A model generated the notes under the pieces. It searched no databases. It saw only the letters and a list, made by a program, of their open reading frames with translations, and was not told where the DNA came from. From Sperchopsis tessellata (Eukaryota > Arthropoda > Insecta > Coleoptera > Hydrophilidae): 28,411 nucleotides of DNA. Numbering within the stretch: the stretch's first letter is position 1; every line of letters starts with the position of its first letter. The position numbers and the translations under genes are program-made. Positions 10,521-21,479 of the stretch are shown one piece after another. The stretch is taken from assembly GCA_033557685.1 (NCBI GenBank), contig JAWQRN010000559.1:1-28411 (forward strand). The letters run 5' to 3'.

Positions 10521-10776
10521 TATTCTGGTAGTGGTGAATATTAAATGATCCAAATATTTGGCAGGTGCATTAAGGGTTTGTTTTTATGTGCTCGTTACTG
10601 CAGAATAATGAAGTAGTTGTCGATGGTAGATTTAATTTACCACACATGTACCAACCAAGCTTCTAAGTAGTCAATGAACATCACTTCCTGAAGCTGTACT
10701 TAAAAGGAATCTTAAAATCAACTTGACTTTGTGTGTATAAAAACTTTTTCAAATACCTATAATAACAACAACTATT
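10521..10776. other. Spacer
   Basis: No feature seen apart from AT-rich sequence leading into the 3' end of the minus-strand ORF. Confidence 0.4.
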
Positions 10777-11073
10777 TTAATTGTCATTTTCTTCCTCATC
10801 AATTTCTTCTTGTTCTTGTTGTCTTGCAAATATGCCTATAGATTTGTATTTTCCCGACTCTTAATAAAAGTCATCAATACAATCGATAATTTCACATATT
10901 TTCGGAACTGTTATTAAACTACCAAAGTTAATGCATACATTATTAATGAAGCATATTTGCGGGGTACCTAGGCTGCCTTCTACCAATCTTGTCTTTGTCA
11001 AATTTAAACTTTTAAATATTGAAAAGTTGTATTGCATTTCCATGTCTAGATTTTTACTTGAACTTGTTTTCAT
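10777..11073 (-). pseudogene. Unrecognised coding-like ORF with one nonsense codon and acidic tail
   Basis: The minus strand opens with ATG at 11073-11071 and runs 70 codons to TAA at 10863-10861. It then stays open in the same frame for 27 more codons to TAA at 10779-10777. The extension reads SGKYKSIGIFARQQEQEEI and then a run of Glu and Asp, a typical charged C-terminus. The first part includes LVEGSLGTPQICFINNVCI and PKICEIIDCIDDFY. A single change (for example TCA to TAA) would explain the internal stop, so this looks like a protein-coding sequence inactivated recently or only lightly. I do not recognise the family. No upstream exon or promoter is evident. It may be a transposon-encoded accessory ORF, a retrocopy or a host exon. 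Confidence 0.4.
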
Positions 11074-12677
11074 CTTTGCGAGATAACGTTGAATTAAACA
11101 GTGTAAGATTTACTAGATCTTCCCTATTGGACACAGACAGTATTTAATTATTGATACTGAACAATATTTTTTTACCTCACATTGCCCGCCTAGCAGACTA
11201 GAGTAGAAACATACTACAAAAAGTTTTGAACTAAAAAAGGATAAATAACTCCCCAAAAAATATCACCCTGTATATCATTTTCAGTAAAACTTCTGTAGTA
11301 TTGTTGATCTTACTAGAAGGTATGTGCCTGCCAAATTTGTGATCAATATTCTCTAAAAATTAACCAAGGAATCACATCTTGAAATATCGGTATACAATTA
11401 TGGCGGCCATGTATATTCTCATTTCCCCTGAATATTAGTTTCTTACTTACTCTCCCGAAATTTTTTCAACAAATTGTTTACAGGATGATAATCAGTTATC
11501 GTTTTTGTTACCGCTTGCTTTTGAGTCGTATTATAATGGGCCTAACGAACAACATCGAGAAAATGTCCGCGAATGCAAGTGACATACGTTTCCAATAAAC
11601 AGTAGTAATTTCCGAAATATTCAGTTTACTATCAGTTCATAATAGACAAAATTTTGTGTGTGAAAAGTAGAATGTTGAGAAGTTATAGAAATATTCAGGC
11701 TTAATGAAATATGATCAATTCCGGAATATTTCCCTAAGCAATTGGTACCTTAATGAAAATGTAAACTTGGTTATAAATTATAGATGCAATTGCAAATAGA
11801 GTGACTTTATGTTTATAAATGCTGCTATTTACCTAGAGTTAGGTTATATTTTACCTCTTTTATAAGGAATAACTTTCAGTATAACGTATAGACGTACAGT
11901 AAGATATATGTATTGTTGAGTTTAGCAATGATGTTAACGAAACTGAACATGATTTCTTTTAATAGAAGCTGAAGGATTAAACTGACCGAAATATATGCTT
12001 TAATGTTTAGGAAATGCTAGATTCCATGTCCACAAATTTATTGACAAATATCATTCATCAAAAAATTAACGTATGTTTTTGTTTATTATAATCAAGCCCC
12101 TGGGTATGAAAATAACTAATTAATACACATTATCTAGATAGAACTTTTTCAACGTTACGTATTTTTATTTCTATGTGGTGATACTTTTCACTTTCAAATT
12201 TAATCAATTTGACATTCGTTGATGCTTTCATGCTCATTTATTTACAACTAGTAATTAAATTTTAGTGACATGATTGATTGGATCAAGTCTATACTTTTCC
12301 TCTGCTATTTATGCAACATATTGTACCTTCAAAATATATAATATTTTGCAATACCAATTCATCGGCCTGTTCTCAATTAGCGGATGAGAGTAATTAAAAA
12401 CATGAAAAATTGTGCAACACAATTTTTACACATGTTACTGTTTTATTTTCAACATATTAATTGATGGTTTAGGATGACCGCAAATGCAAATTTGTGAAAA
12501 TTAGACTTTTAAATATCAATCACTGCCAAACATATCGAAACAAATCAAATTTAAAATTATGAATAAATATGCACATGTTTATTTGTGTGCTGCTCCCAAA
12601 TTATTAGCTAAAAATGTTTAGACCCGAAATTAAAAAAAAGATAGAATTGATTTTTGTGACCATAATGACTCTGCGAT
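11074..12677. other. AT-rich intergenic stretch
   Basis: No gene or RNA supported. A phrase atcaccctgtatat near 11265 resembles ends common in arthropod DNA transposons, without a partner. A slightly GC-richer patch at 11500-11590 has no recognisable product. Confidence 0.45.
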
Positions 12678-12696
12678 AGCCTCTTGCCTAGAGGCT
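12678..12696. repeat. Small hairpin
   Basis: A perfect 7-bp stem, AGCCTCT/AGAGGCT, with a 5-base loop. No U-run or gene context suggests a terminator; function unknown. Confidence 0.4.
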
Positions 12697-12933
12697 TTGA
12701 GCATTTGGGAGTCGTATTTCTTATATTTTAACAAAAAATGTAATCACCTCTTAATGAATCATAATAATAACATAAGCATCCTAAGATCTCTGCTATATGT
12801 AGTGGGGAGATTATATAAAGAAAATAGAGAATTTATCAATAGACACCTATTGCCTTTTTTAACAAAGACAGCACTGAATTGTACCAGTAGACTATATCGT
12901 TATAACTATTAAAAAATAACGTTAACAACTTAT

Positions 12934-12953
12934 GGCTCTAATACTCCAGAGCC
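12934..12953. repeat. Small hairpin
   Basis: A 6-bp stem, GGCTCT/AGAGCC, with an 8-base loop. It lies 240 bp from a similar GC-containing hairpin and just before a GC-richer patch (12955-13040). No function is evident. Confidence 0.35.
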
Positions 12954-13254
12954 TTTAACCTGTAGCTGACTCACTCTTCGTCAGGTTCCGCGTTGTGCGT
13001 TTAACTGCCTGTTGCAGAGCTCGGTTCCCCGAGTAATTTATCTTTGTCTCACTGACTGTTGACAAACTGGTTTGCTTATATAATTTTACGATGTTTTGGA
13101 AATATGATCGTTCTTACGTTCTCATACATTTCAATCACTTATTTATAGATCTAAGGAAACATTGTAATGTAATTGCATCTTATAACTGTTTGACTGGTCA
13201 CAAAATATATTTCCAACACTCTCTAATATAACTTTCAGCGAAATTATTACTACA
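12954..13254. other. Spacer upstream of RTE remnant
   Basis: It includes a GC-richer patch at 12955-13040 with no recognised product. Eroded endonuclease or N-terminal RT sequence of the downstream LINE may be here, but no motif supports that. Confidence 0.35.
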
Positions 13255-14605
13255 ATTATCAGGCGTAAAAAGCCCCTGGACAGGATCGAGTAACTAGTGA
13301 AATGCTTACGACATAAGGAAAAACATTAGAAAAAGTTATACTTACGCTACTGAATAAATGAGTGGAAGATGTGAAAATCCCCGACTCAGAACGCTGAACT
13401 GATTCTTCTGTTCAAAAAAGGAGACTGTACAAATATGTAAAACTATCGACCCATTAGTTTGCTGCCGATTTTACAAGTTCCTGACGAAGAACACAACAAA
13501 TCGTCTAAGTAATTTTATCAAGTAAAGCAGGCCGGCTTCAGAAAAGGCTTCAGCATATTAGACCACATTCAAGCAATTTGCACGCTCATAGAGATATGTA
13601 ATTCATCGACTACCAGAAGACCTTTGATTCTATAGAAATGTGGGCGGTGCTGAAAGCCATGAATCAGGCAAGAATCGACGCAAGATTATCTAAACTATTC
13701 AGCCATATCTACGAGAATGCACATTTGCAAGTAATAATTGAAGAAGATCAACTGACCGGGAGGATACCCATCCAAAGAGGTGTACGGCAGGGTGACACCA
13801 TCTCCCCAAAGATTTTTACCCTAGCGATGGAGGATGTCTTCAAAAACTTAACATGGGTACAGAAAGGTATCAATATTGGTGGAAGATACCTAAGTAACCA
13901 CCGATTCGTCGACGACATTATAATCATGAGTGAAGATGCACAAGAACTTTCAAGCATGCTGGCCGATCTCAAAGAAGCTTTACAAACTGTTGGCCTCCAG
14001 ATGAACATCCATAATACAAAAATCATGTTCCTCGATAATATACAAGTAACAATGGAAAAATCAGTTATTGGAAGTTGTGGATCTGTACGTGTATGTCGGC
14101 CATTAAACTGGGACGAGAAAACCAAACAGCGGAAGTAAGGGGAAGAATCGGCTTAACCTGGGCAGCCTTTGGAAAGATGAACTATATCTTAAAGGAGAAA
14201 AACGTTCCCATGTGCCTCAAAAAGAAAGTGTACAACACTACCATCTACCCATTACAACATACGGTTGTAGAGTTAGAAACTATTACAGTTTATAGCGTAA
14301 GACACTAAAGAGTCTGTCAACGGGTAATGGAGAGGGCGATGTTAGGTATACGTTTGAGAGATAAGATCGGAGACAGAAATTTGCAAACGCACCAGGGTCA
14401 CAGATGTCATTGGATGTATGCAGAGGATACCCAGAGAGTCTAAGAGAAGTGTGAGATAACAACAGGCGAGGTGGCCAAATGACCTGCGAATGTAGGTTGG
14501 GAAGAACTGGATGAACGCAACCCAGAGCAAATCGAAAAAGAAAAGGATGGAGGAGGCATATGTTCATCACTCAACATGCAAGAGCTGATGATCATTATCA
14601 GGTGT
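13255..14605 (+). pseudogene. RTE-type LINE remnant: reverse transcriptase to C-terminus
   Basis: The open part (13602-14138) starts FIDYQKTFDSIEMWAVL, the RT block with the first catalytic Asp (family FIDYEKAFDSIE). It continues through IPIQRGVRQGDTISPKIFTL and HRFVDDIIIMSED, the YADD-type catalytic box with both Asp present (13904-13915). QMNIHNTKIM follows. Upstream, across stops, are KSP.QDRVTSEM (about 13270), KKGD (about 13420) and QAGFRKGFS (about 13530-13555). After a frameshift at about 14075 comes AIKLGRENQTAEVRGRIGLT, then NVPMCLKKKVYNT, RVCQRVMERAMLGI and a last EEAYVHHST near 14550. Together these match the C-terminal RTE-clade (CFDP2-annotated) proteins. The endonuclease is absent, so the copy is 5'-truncated or eroded. 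Stops at 13599 and after 14135 make it inactive. Confidence 0.85.
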
Positions 14606-16114
14606 TCTCCAGTTTGTCTCAAACATAAAAATTTGTCCAACAGATGTATTTAATTTGATTTAGAACAACACTGCCAAATGCCGCGCTACTTTGAGTGCTA
14701 GTAAATGTTCTAATGTGGTAGCTTTATGATGCAAATATATAAGAAATAGTATAACTTTCAATGCCATCAGGAGTATTATTCTATTTTCAATTGAGACTGG
14801 TGGGCATGAGTTTCTCTATAACATAACAAATATTACTAAAATATAAAACCTAGCTTAGCAGGAACAGAATTTCCGCAAAATTGTATTCAGTACCTACTGT
14901 ATTCTTTACTGAAATTCTGCAATTAAAAGTTGAAGTACTGAAAGAATATTACACACAAGCTAAAATGGGAGAGAGTTTATATAAAGAAAGCAATTTGTTA
15001 ATAAACTCTGACTACCTTGGAAAGCAAATTACTATCGGAAATGAGATTTAGGACTCTAAAAAGGGCTATAATACAACTTTCAGAATATTCTAATAAAGCT
15101 TGTCAGGAAAAAGAATATCACTGATTAAGCAGTCAGAGTTGCTTTTAATTAATATTTTACAGTGTTTCGAATATTTTTCCTGAGCATATGAAATATTTGA
15201 AAATAAGAGAATGAAACGTAAAAAGCAGTTATGTATAAAAAAGTGTTGCTTACATTATGTGTTTTCTTTGATAGCACGTAAATAACATAATAATGCACCT
15301 TATATAGTAGGGGTTGTTCTTCGTTCACAAAGATACATTTTAAATATGTTATCTGATGAATGTTTTTGAAAATCTATATTTCCATCTTCGAGTTTTGAGT
15401 CTAGAAATAAACTGAACAAAATATATCAGAATAAATTGATAAACTAATATAATCTGTAAAACAGGATATTTATATTTTTTAAACAAGCTGACGGATGTTT
15501 TCAAATGCCAAACTTAAGTATGTCTGAGCACCACCTACAATCTGGGTATCATCGTCTAATTAGAGCACTGTGCTTTTAATACTTGTGGAGCTACTTACTT
15601 GGGTAAAACTGGTAGAACTTTTTACGCAAGCATAGCTGACTAAGCACCAAGCAGTGTACATTCGAAGGATTCGAAGCACCACTTCATTGATCCTAATACA
15701 GGTCAAACATATATCCACTGTTATCTTAATGGTAAGAAATTTTCTGATAATTTAGATATTGTTTTGTTATTGAGGGAGGGTTCCGTCGAAAATTTAAATG
15801 AAAATTTATTTAACTGCTTCTATTACGCTTTTTCAGCAGCATGAATTTACGTAGGTGGTTCTTGTGACTTCTTTTGTGCTTTTAATTTGAGGTTATTAAT
15901 AACAATTTATGTGTTTGGTCCTTACTTTGTCTATTATGGCATTTTATTAATTTGTTGAATTATTGCACAGTTTTGTTCTATACATTATGTATTGTTTGCT
16001 TCATAGTTTTAATTTTACATTGTAAACTTCTTTTTATATTTTATTATATTTAAATGTCATTTAATAGATTTCTTATAACTAATGATTCGACTCCAACCCT
16101 TGAGATTTTAATCT
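14606..16114. other. AT-rich intergenic stretch
   Basis: The RTE 3' tail probably ends within the first 100 bases, but I cannot see a clear tandem-repeat tail. Beyond it there is no supported feature; all frames are densely stopped. Confidence 0.45.
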
Positions 16115-16160
16115 AAGAAAATTCCCCTGGGCGGGGATTCGAAACCAGGCCACCTCGGAT
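16115..16160 (-). repeat. tRNA-type B box, probable SINE fragment
   Basis: The minus strand reads GGCCTGGTTTCGAATCCCCG around 16133-16152. GTTTCGAATCC differs from the polymerase III B-box consensus GGTTCGANTCC at one position and sits in a GC-rich context unlike the surrounding DNA. No A box, acceptor stem or anticodon arm could be found upstream, so this is not a working tRNA gene. A truncated tRNA-derived SINE is the likeliest reading. Confidence 0.45.
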
Positions 16161-18818
16161 TCGCATATTATATTAATTCAGAATGTTTTAAATCTAAAAA
16201 CAGACCCTAAAGTAATCTTCCAATTTACTTTTATAGAAATTCACCTTCAACTATAAGATTGCTAAATAAAAAGTGTACAGGAATCTGTATCCAGAACATC
16301 CAAAGATACAGATCAAATGAGAGAAATTGTGAAAAAATCATTGACATAATACAGCGCTTTTAGTTTCAAAATTACTTTACAAAGAAATGCTTCAATAATA
16401 CGACGAATTAATTTTTAATATATTAATAATTTATCCAATACAAAAAAAAAGAACAAACTTGCACCCAAAATATTAGATTATCTGGTTTTTAGTTGTCTAG
16501 TTTTGCAACGTTTTTAAGAACACTTTGACTTTGACTTTATCTCTATCAAACATTTATTGCGTTAAAGAAATGACAATGCATACGAAAGGGTGTTTTTGTT
16601 GTTTCCTACAGATAAATTTTACAAAATATTGCTCTCGTAAATGAATATTCGGCATGTTTCTATGCAATACTGAATTTCACGCACAATTTCTGATCCCTGT
16701 GGCAAAAAATAAACCCATATATAATTAATAAATTTAAAAAAAGAATTGATTATTAAAATAATTTATCTTTAAGATTAATTTACAATTAACGTAATAAAGG
16801 AAGTATACACTTTCAAAAAGATAATAGTATTGGTCTTAAAACATTCTTTGTTAATTAAAACGTTTTCGAATTTTAAACCGTCATCAGTTTTATACCTTAC
16901 ATGTTTGTATTAGAAATTAACTTAAACTACTTGGAAGAAGTTTTAATTAATTAACATTTTTTAATAATAATATTTCAATAGATTTTAAGTAAACATACTT
17001 TATTTTCTAATTTAAGTGATTGCAATGGGGGATACGAATGGATTAAAGGTATAAAGTTTGATTAAATTTAAACCAATCTGTAGATTTATTATATGTTATA
17101 TAAGAATTTGTAACTGCACATTATATAAGTATTTTTGAAGAAAAATTGAAATATCTAAATAAAGAGTACTTTTACAAAATAAAAGGCTTATGAAGAAATG
17201 GGTTGATAAAATTTAGATAAATAACATGATGTAAAGTATAGAACAGTATATAAACTTTAGGACTTGGAATGGATAAAAATTGAAGTCGGCTTTTCGTTAT
17301 TTTGACTAATAAAAATTATTTTCTTGCATACCATAAATAATTTTATGTTAAGGTCAAGCTACATTGCGATCAAATTTAAAATGGTGTAAAAATTCACAAG
17401 AAAATAAACAGACAGTTGTTAATTTTTCATTAAATACTTGATTCATTTTTCTGTTATTATAGATACCTGTATTTTATTTAATATACCTACTAGGTCTACA
17501 GTTAAGGATAGATGATGAACTAAATACAACCCAAATTCCTATAAAAGTGAAAATTGGCAGAGAGACCGTATATTTTCAAAAATAGTATCTTTGGCGGCGG
17601 AGCATGTTTTAAATAACATTTGTTCTAACTTGTAATAATGCAAGGAGTGAAAATTATGCCCAAGATAGTTCATGGCGAAGAGATTGAAGTCATTATGGAG
17701 AAACGATCTGAGAATATATCTTGAACATTAAACTAAATTGAAACAGGAAAATTACTGGTGAGAGGAATGGATAACGTGGGCATCCTGATGAACAAAAATA
17801 TTTGCATAAATAAATAATGCCACGCATATATTATTCTAGCTTGTCGCCTTATGGTCTAGAGATAATGACCCTAACAAATAAAAGGGTAAACTATTAAAGA
17901 AGAAAGTGGGCAATAACAACATGGTGACCAATATAAATCGAAATGGCCGGAAAAAGACAGATGGTATAAATTAGGTACAGAGTAACCAAACTAGAAAATA
18001 ATGTGAATGTTTGAGAAATACTTTTTTCTTGGAGTGGACATATAATGACTGAGATAGAAGATAGACCCATATTAAATATTTCAAAACAAAGTTTACTTTC
18101 AAAAATGAAATTAATATTTTTTTGGAAATACTTCTTAGCTTTGAGTATTTCCTAGAGCAATATGTAGCCCATCAAACTTTTAAAAAGCAAACAAAATATA
18201 CTTAAAATAAATTTCATGATGCCTATAATTTAACTACATTTATGAGTTTGTGGATGAAGAACAGCAAAGTCGTTCCTCAAACAAATGAAGAAATGCAGTT
18301 ACATAATGAAACACATATATTTTGTATGATAAATTTTTACACAGTCCATTTGTATCAGGCACTTAGTAAACAAGAAATAAGATTAATAAGATAGAAAATA
18401 GTTATTTATTTTAAACCAATCCCTACTTTCATAAATGGCGCCTTTGACATTTTTTATTTATTTCTCTTCAATTGAATGCTTGCAAAACATTTATTCCAAT
18501 ACAAGCAGCTTCAGAAAATAAGATACCATATTAGGAGTTTATCGGCAAAGTTATTATTTTTAATGGTTATATTGTGAAAAATACATTTTCTCACATCCAC
18601 TTTACAAGTTCTATCGCACAACTTCATATGTTAAAATTGTCAATTTACCTGTCTACTTTAGTATCGAAAAGCAAATCAATATTTTTAAAATATTCCACTA
18701 GTAATGAAACAGCGGACTCCCTTCGTTACTATAAACATTATGCTACAATATATCGAAGTACTAGCAATTTACTACCTATAAACTTGTAATTTTATACATA
18801 ATTTACAGTACCAATATA
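16161..18818. other. AT-rich intergenic stretch
   Basis: About 2.6 kb without a supported gene. A 71-codon ORF at 18574-18789 is AT-rich, serine-rich and shows no domain; I treat it as chance. The minus strand at 16861-16887 has a weak hammerhead-like word arrangement, described in the findings. Around 17640-18000 some words are less AT-rich, but no frame stays open. Confidence 0.45.
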
Positions 18819-19154
18819 ATGGAAAGCAGTGAGAATCACCATAACCATTTGCATATTATTTATAATTTTCTGATAATGCGAAACATAAAAGAAATTGGCA
18901 CACGGCCGGTTGCCGGCATCTCCAGTGACAAACAAGGAGAATATAAAGAAAATTACTCGATGGATGCACTAGCCGACGCATTACAAAGCGTCTCTAATAA
19001 CACGTCCACACTTGAACATTTCAGGGAAAATGACCATAACTATTTTCTAGAATGTTCGACATTTTATGATCGTAGAGCAATATACAATATGACACTGTTT
19101 CCGGTTGGAAAATGTGAAGAGCCAACAATAAGTGCCACACAGGCATATAGATGA
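18819..19154 (+). CDS. 111-codon ORF, possible host exon, unrecognised
   Basis: The frame opens with ATG at 18819 and ends in TGA at 19152-19154. From about codon 28 onward, codon use and base composition change from AT-rich to mixed (GGC, GCC, CGG, GTC, TCC, ACG), which is how a real exon stands out in such DNA. The protein segment reads RPVAGISSDKQGEYKE, then YSMDALADALQSVSNN, then FLECSTFYDRRAIYNMTLFP. It holds two Cys, an NMT glycosylation sequon and no hydrophobic span, and I do not recognise its family. A tttacag acceptor-like word lies just before the ATG and ctccag at about 18924, so the true exon might start at the composition change. No transposon motif is visible. It could be a terminal exon, a retrocopy or an unknown element gene. 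Confidence 0.35.
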   Translation: MESSENHHNHLHIIYNFLIMRNIKEIGTRPVAGISSDKQGEYKENYSMDALADALQSVSNNTSTLEHFRENDHNYFLECSTFYDRRAIYNMTLFPVGKCEEPTISATQAYR

Positions 19155-19904
19155 TAACCCTGGAAGTCTATTATAGGCACATATTAAAGCCTTTATACGG
19201 TTTCGTCTTGGAAATAACATTCATATAGATAATTGCCGTGGAAATCAATTACATTTAATATAATACTGTATTCAGTGCCGTCATTTCATAACTAGCTATA
19301 CAGTGTAAATCTGGATCTGAAGTGAACACGACTTTAAACAAACATAAGTCAATTTATATTTTAAATTTAAAACCACTATAGAATAATAATTTATTCAAAA
19401 CCTTCACTGAGACCCATCCCAACTTTGGTATCTTAAAAGTATTATCTACATTATTATTTTATCAGATTTGAAATGATAATTAATTTAATTTTAGCTCCAT
19501 CTCATGAACGCTTTTGGTTGGTTTGGAGGTAAGGGTAAAAGGCTAAAACAATAGTGGTTTTGAACCAGTTTATAGAAATTTTAATAAATGCGTTTAAGCG
19601 CAAAATCGCATCCACATCTAATAAAGGAAGACATAGTAAAATAATTGTATCTCGAAGTGTAATATTATTGATATGGTATAATTTAAGCTGTATTTTACTA
19701 GCACATGCACCGATTTCAAGTTTTTTTTTGTTGTAAGATTTTTTACGACCTATAAAATGTGTATCACAAGTGAAGGAATGCTATTTGATATTTCATTGCA
19801 GTGGCTGAGGGTGAAGGGGTTGAACATAAAAAATATTTGACTGTGGTTTTTAACTTCCTCCTCGAAATCTGAATAAACATATTTGTTTAAGCCCAAGCTA
19901 GTAA
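19155..19904. other. AT-rich stretch
   Basis: It could be a 3' untranslated region of the preceding ORF, but no polyadenylation evidence beyond generic AT words is available. A 60-codon ORF at 19554-19736 shows no domain. I see nothing else. Confidence 0.4.
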
Positions 19905-20480
19905 TTCAGCAGTATATTTTGCCCCCCCCCCTTAACTATTTTGTTAGAAGAGCTATAAAAAAGTTGAATACAAATGTTGTAGAGTTTCATCTATGTTGTA
20001 TTTAAATACTACTAAAAAACGATTGCCTGCATATTTAATATGATATAAGAAAAGAGGTGATTTTTTAAAGGGAACCCCCGACATATTTTTACATTTTCTT
20101 TTAGATCCTTTTTTCTGATTTCAAATATATACGATTTGATAAGTCTAGCTGTAATACTTTTTGTCATATGCTCTAAATATGCATTATTTTAAAGCTTGTT
20201 ACTGATATATGTGTAGTAAGTTTTGGCTGATGATCTATGACAACATTGTTTCTTTACTACCATTGTTGTTATTTGACATTTGTCAATATTATTTCATCAA
20301 AATGGTTCATATATAAGCAGACAAGTTTGAAATATTTTCCTTTATTTAAAACACAATAAAAATAAGAAAGCTGCAAGAAAAAAGTATATAATATTATACC
20401 CAAATCGCCCAGCTCCCAGCGAAAACACATTTTTGAATACTTATAGAAATGTGAGAGATACTTACAGTCTTAAAAGAAAA
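19905..20480 (+). repeat. Left inverted arm
   Basis: It pairs with 21480-21990. It holds the leader and, from ATG 20302, the first part of the transposase. It is longer than its partner in the middle (about 20160-20225), where the right arm has a deletion or the left an insertion. Confidence 0.75.
19922..19931. repeat. Poly-C tract
   Basis: Ten consecutive C at the outer end of the left arm, followed by cttaac. The partner end has a shorter G-run on the plus strand at about 21953-21957. Confidence 0.9.
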
Positions 20481-21463
20481 AGCCGTAGTACTAGAGCAAA
20501 CGAGATTGAAGATCTCTATATTTTGATTCATATTGAAGGTAACTAGGGTATAAATTACTCATATAAAGAATAAAACTATAATTAATTGTAAAGTTTTCGC
20601 ATTGCTAGTTTAAACATTTATTTTAAAACAAAGTCTTTCTGAGTAGAATTTTTATTCTGATATCCGTATGAGAATTGCCGTTTTGAGATGTTTGACCATA
20701 TAAATAATTTGTTTTAGAACTAAACTAATTTACGTGCTGCTTCACGTGTAACTCAAATAAGTTATTCAACAATTCAATGAAAGTTAAAAAAAACATGAAT
20801 ATTGGCCTTACAAATTATTATCGGTTCAGATCCAAAGCGGAAAAGATTGGAAATTTTTCAGCAAATGTTCCCAAGACTGGAAGACCCTAACTTGTTCAAA
20901 CGCATTATATGGATGAATGAATCGTTTTCCACAACAGAAAAAATAGACGTTCGTATGAGAACAAAAATCAACGAAAAAGAACAGTTGTACAATTCCGGTA
21001 GAAAATCTATTAAAGTTTGGTGTGGTATTTTCCTAAATACAATCGTAGGGCATATATTTTTAATTATTACTTAACACGGGAAACATATCTAGAAATGATT
21101 CTTCCAGAGGTAGGGCAGCTTTTAGATCAACAGTTTTCTGCGGAGGAGCTTCATCACATAATTTAGCACACCACATATTATTTTGGAGGTTAGGGATTGG
21201 TCAATATGACGTTTGGATTGGTAATGGCGGGCCCATTCTATAGTCATACACCTTTGGATGCATTTTTGTACGGATTTTTAAGGGACAAAGTTAATAATAA
21301 TTTTAATCAGAGTGTTGAAACTATTAAGAATAAGATGAGGGGAGAAATTTATGAATTAAACTGGGACAACAATAACGCTGTTTCAAATTGCCTACACAAT
21401 TTAAGAAGAATATATGAACTTTGTGATTTTAATAATGGTGGCAATTTTGTACAATTTTTATAG
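20302..21463 (+). pseudogene. Transposase of the long-arm element (DUF4817-like HTH, DDE/D)
   Basis: Across frameshifts the order is as follows. N-terminus from ATG 20302: ADKFEI, then PNRPAPSENTFLNTYRNVRD (about 20400-20465) and SRSTRANEIED, the DUF4817-type HTH. Then AASRVTQISYSTI (about 20735-20775). The open frame 20802-21074 gives QQMFPRLEDPNLFKRIIWMN, where the family has EDPNFLKRILWTDE, so the first catalytic Asp is Asn here. KVWCGIFLNTIVGHIF follows. About 21080-21120 reads TRETYLEMILPEV. PLDAFLYGFLRDKV (about 21255-21300) corresponds to TPLDFFLWG..KDKVY with the third acidic residue kept, and the protein ends NGGNFVQFL before TAG at 21461-21463, matching the family's NGGHFEHL terminus. 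The second Asp region is degraded. Frameshifts, stops and the D-to-N change make it inactive. Confidence 0.8.
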
Positions 21464-21479
21464 ATTATATACTCTCTAA

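Noticed and set aside
11255..11275. atcaccctgtatat word as a transposon end
   Set aside because: Such words are common in arthropod repeats, and no partner end or element body could be identified.
13748..14125. 125-codon minus-strand ORF
   Set aside because: It is the antisense shadow of the RTE reverse transcriptase, whose plus-strand frame has clear RT motifs.
14283..14640. Three overlapping minus-strand ORFs
   Set aside because: Antisense to the C-terminal RTE coding remnant; no domains of their own.
16115..16160. Functional tRNA gene
   Set aside because: Only the T-arm-like B box is present; no A box, anticodon arm or acceptor stem can be folded.
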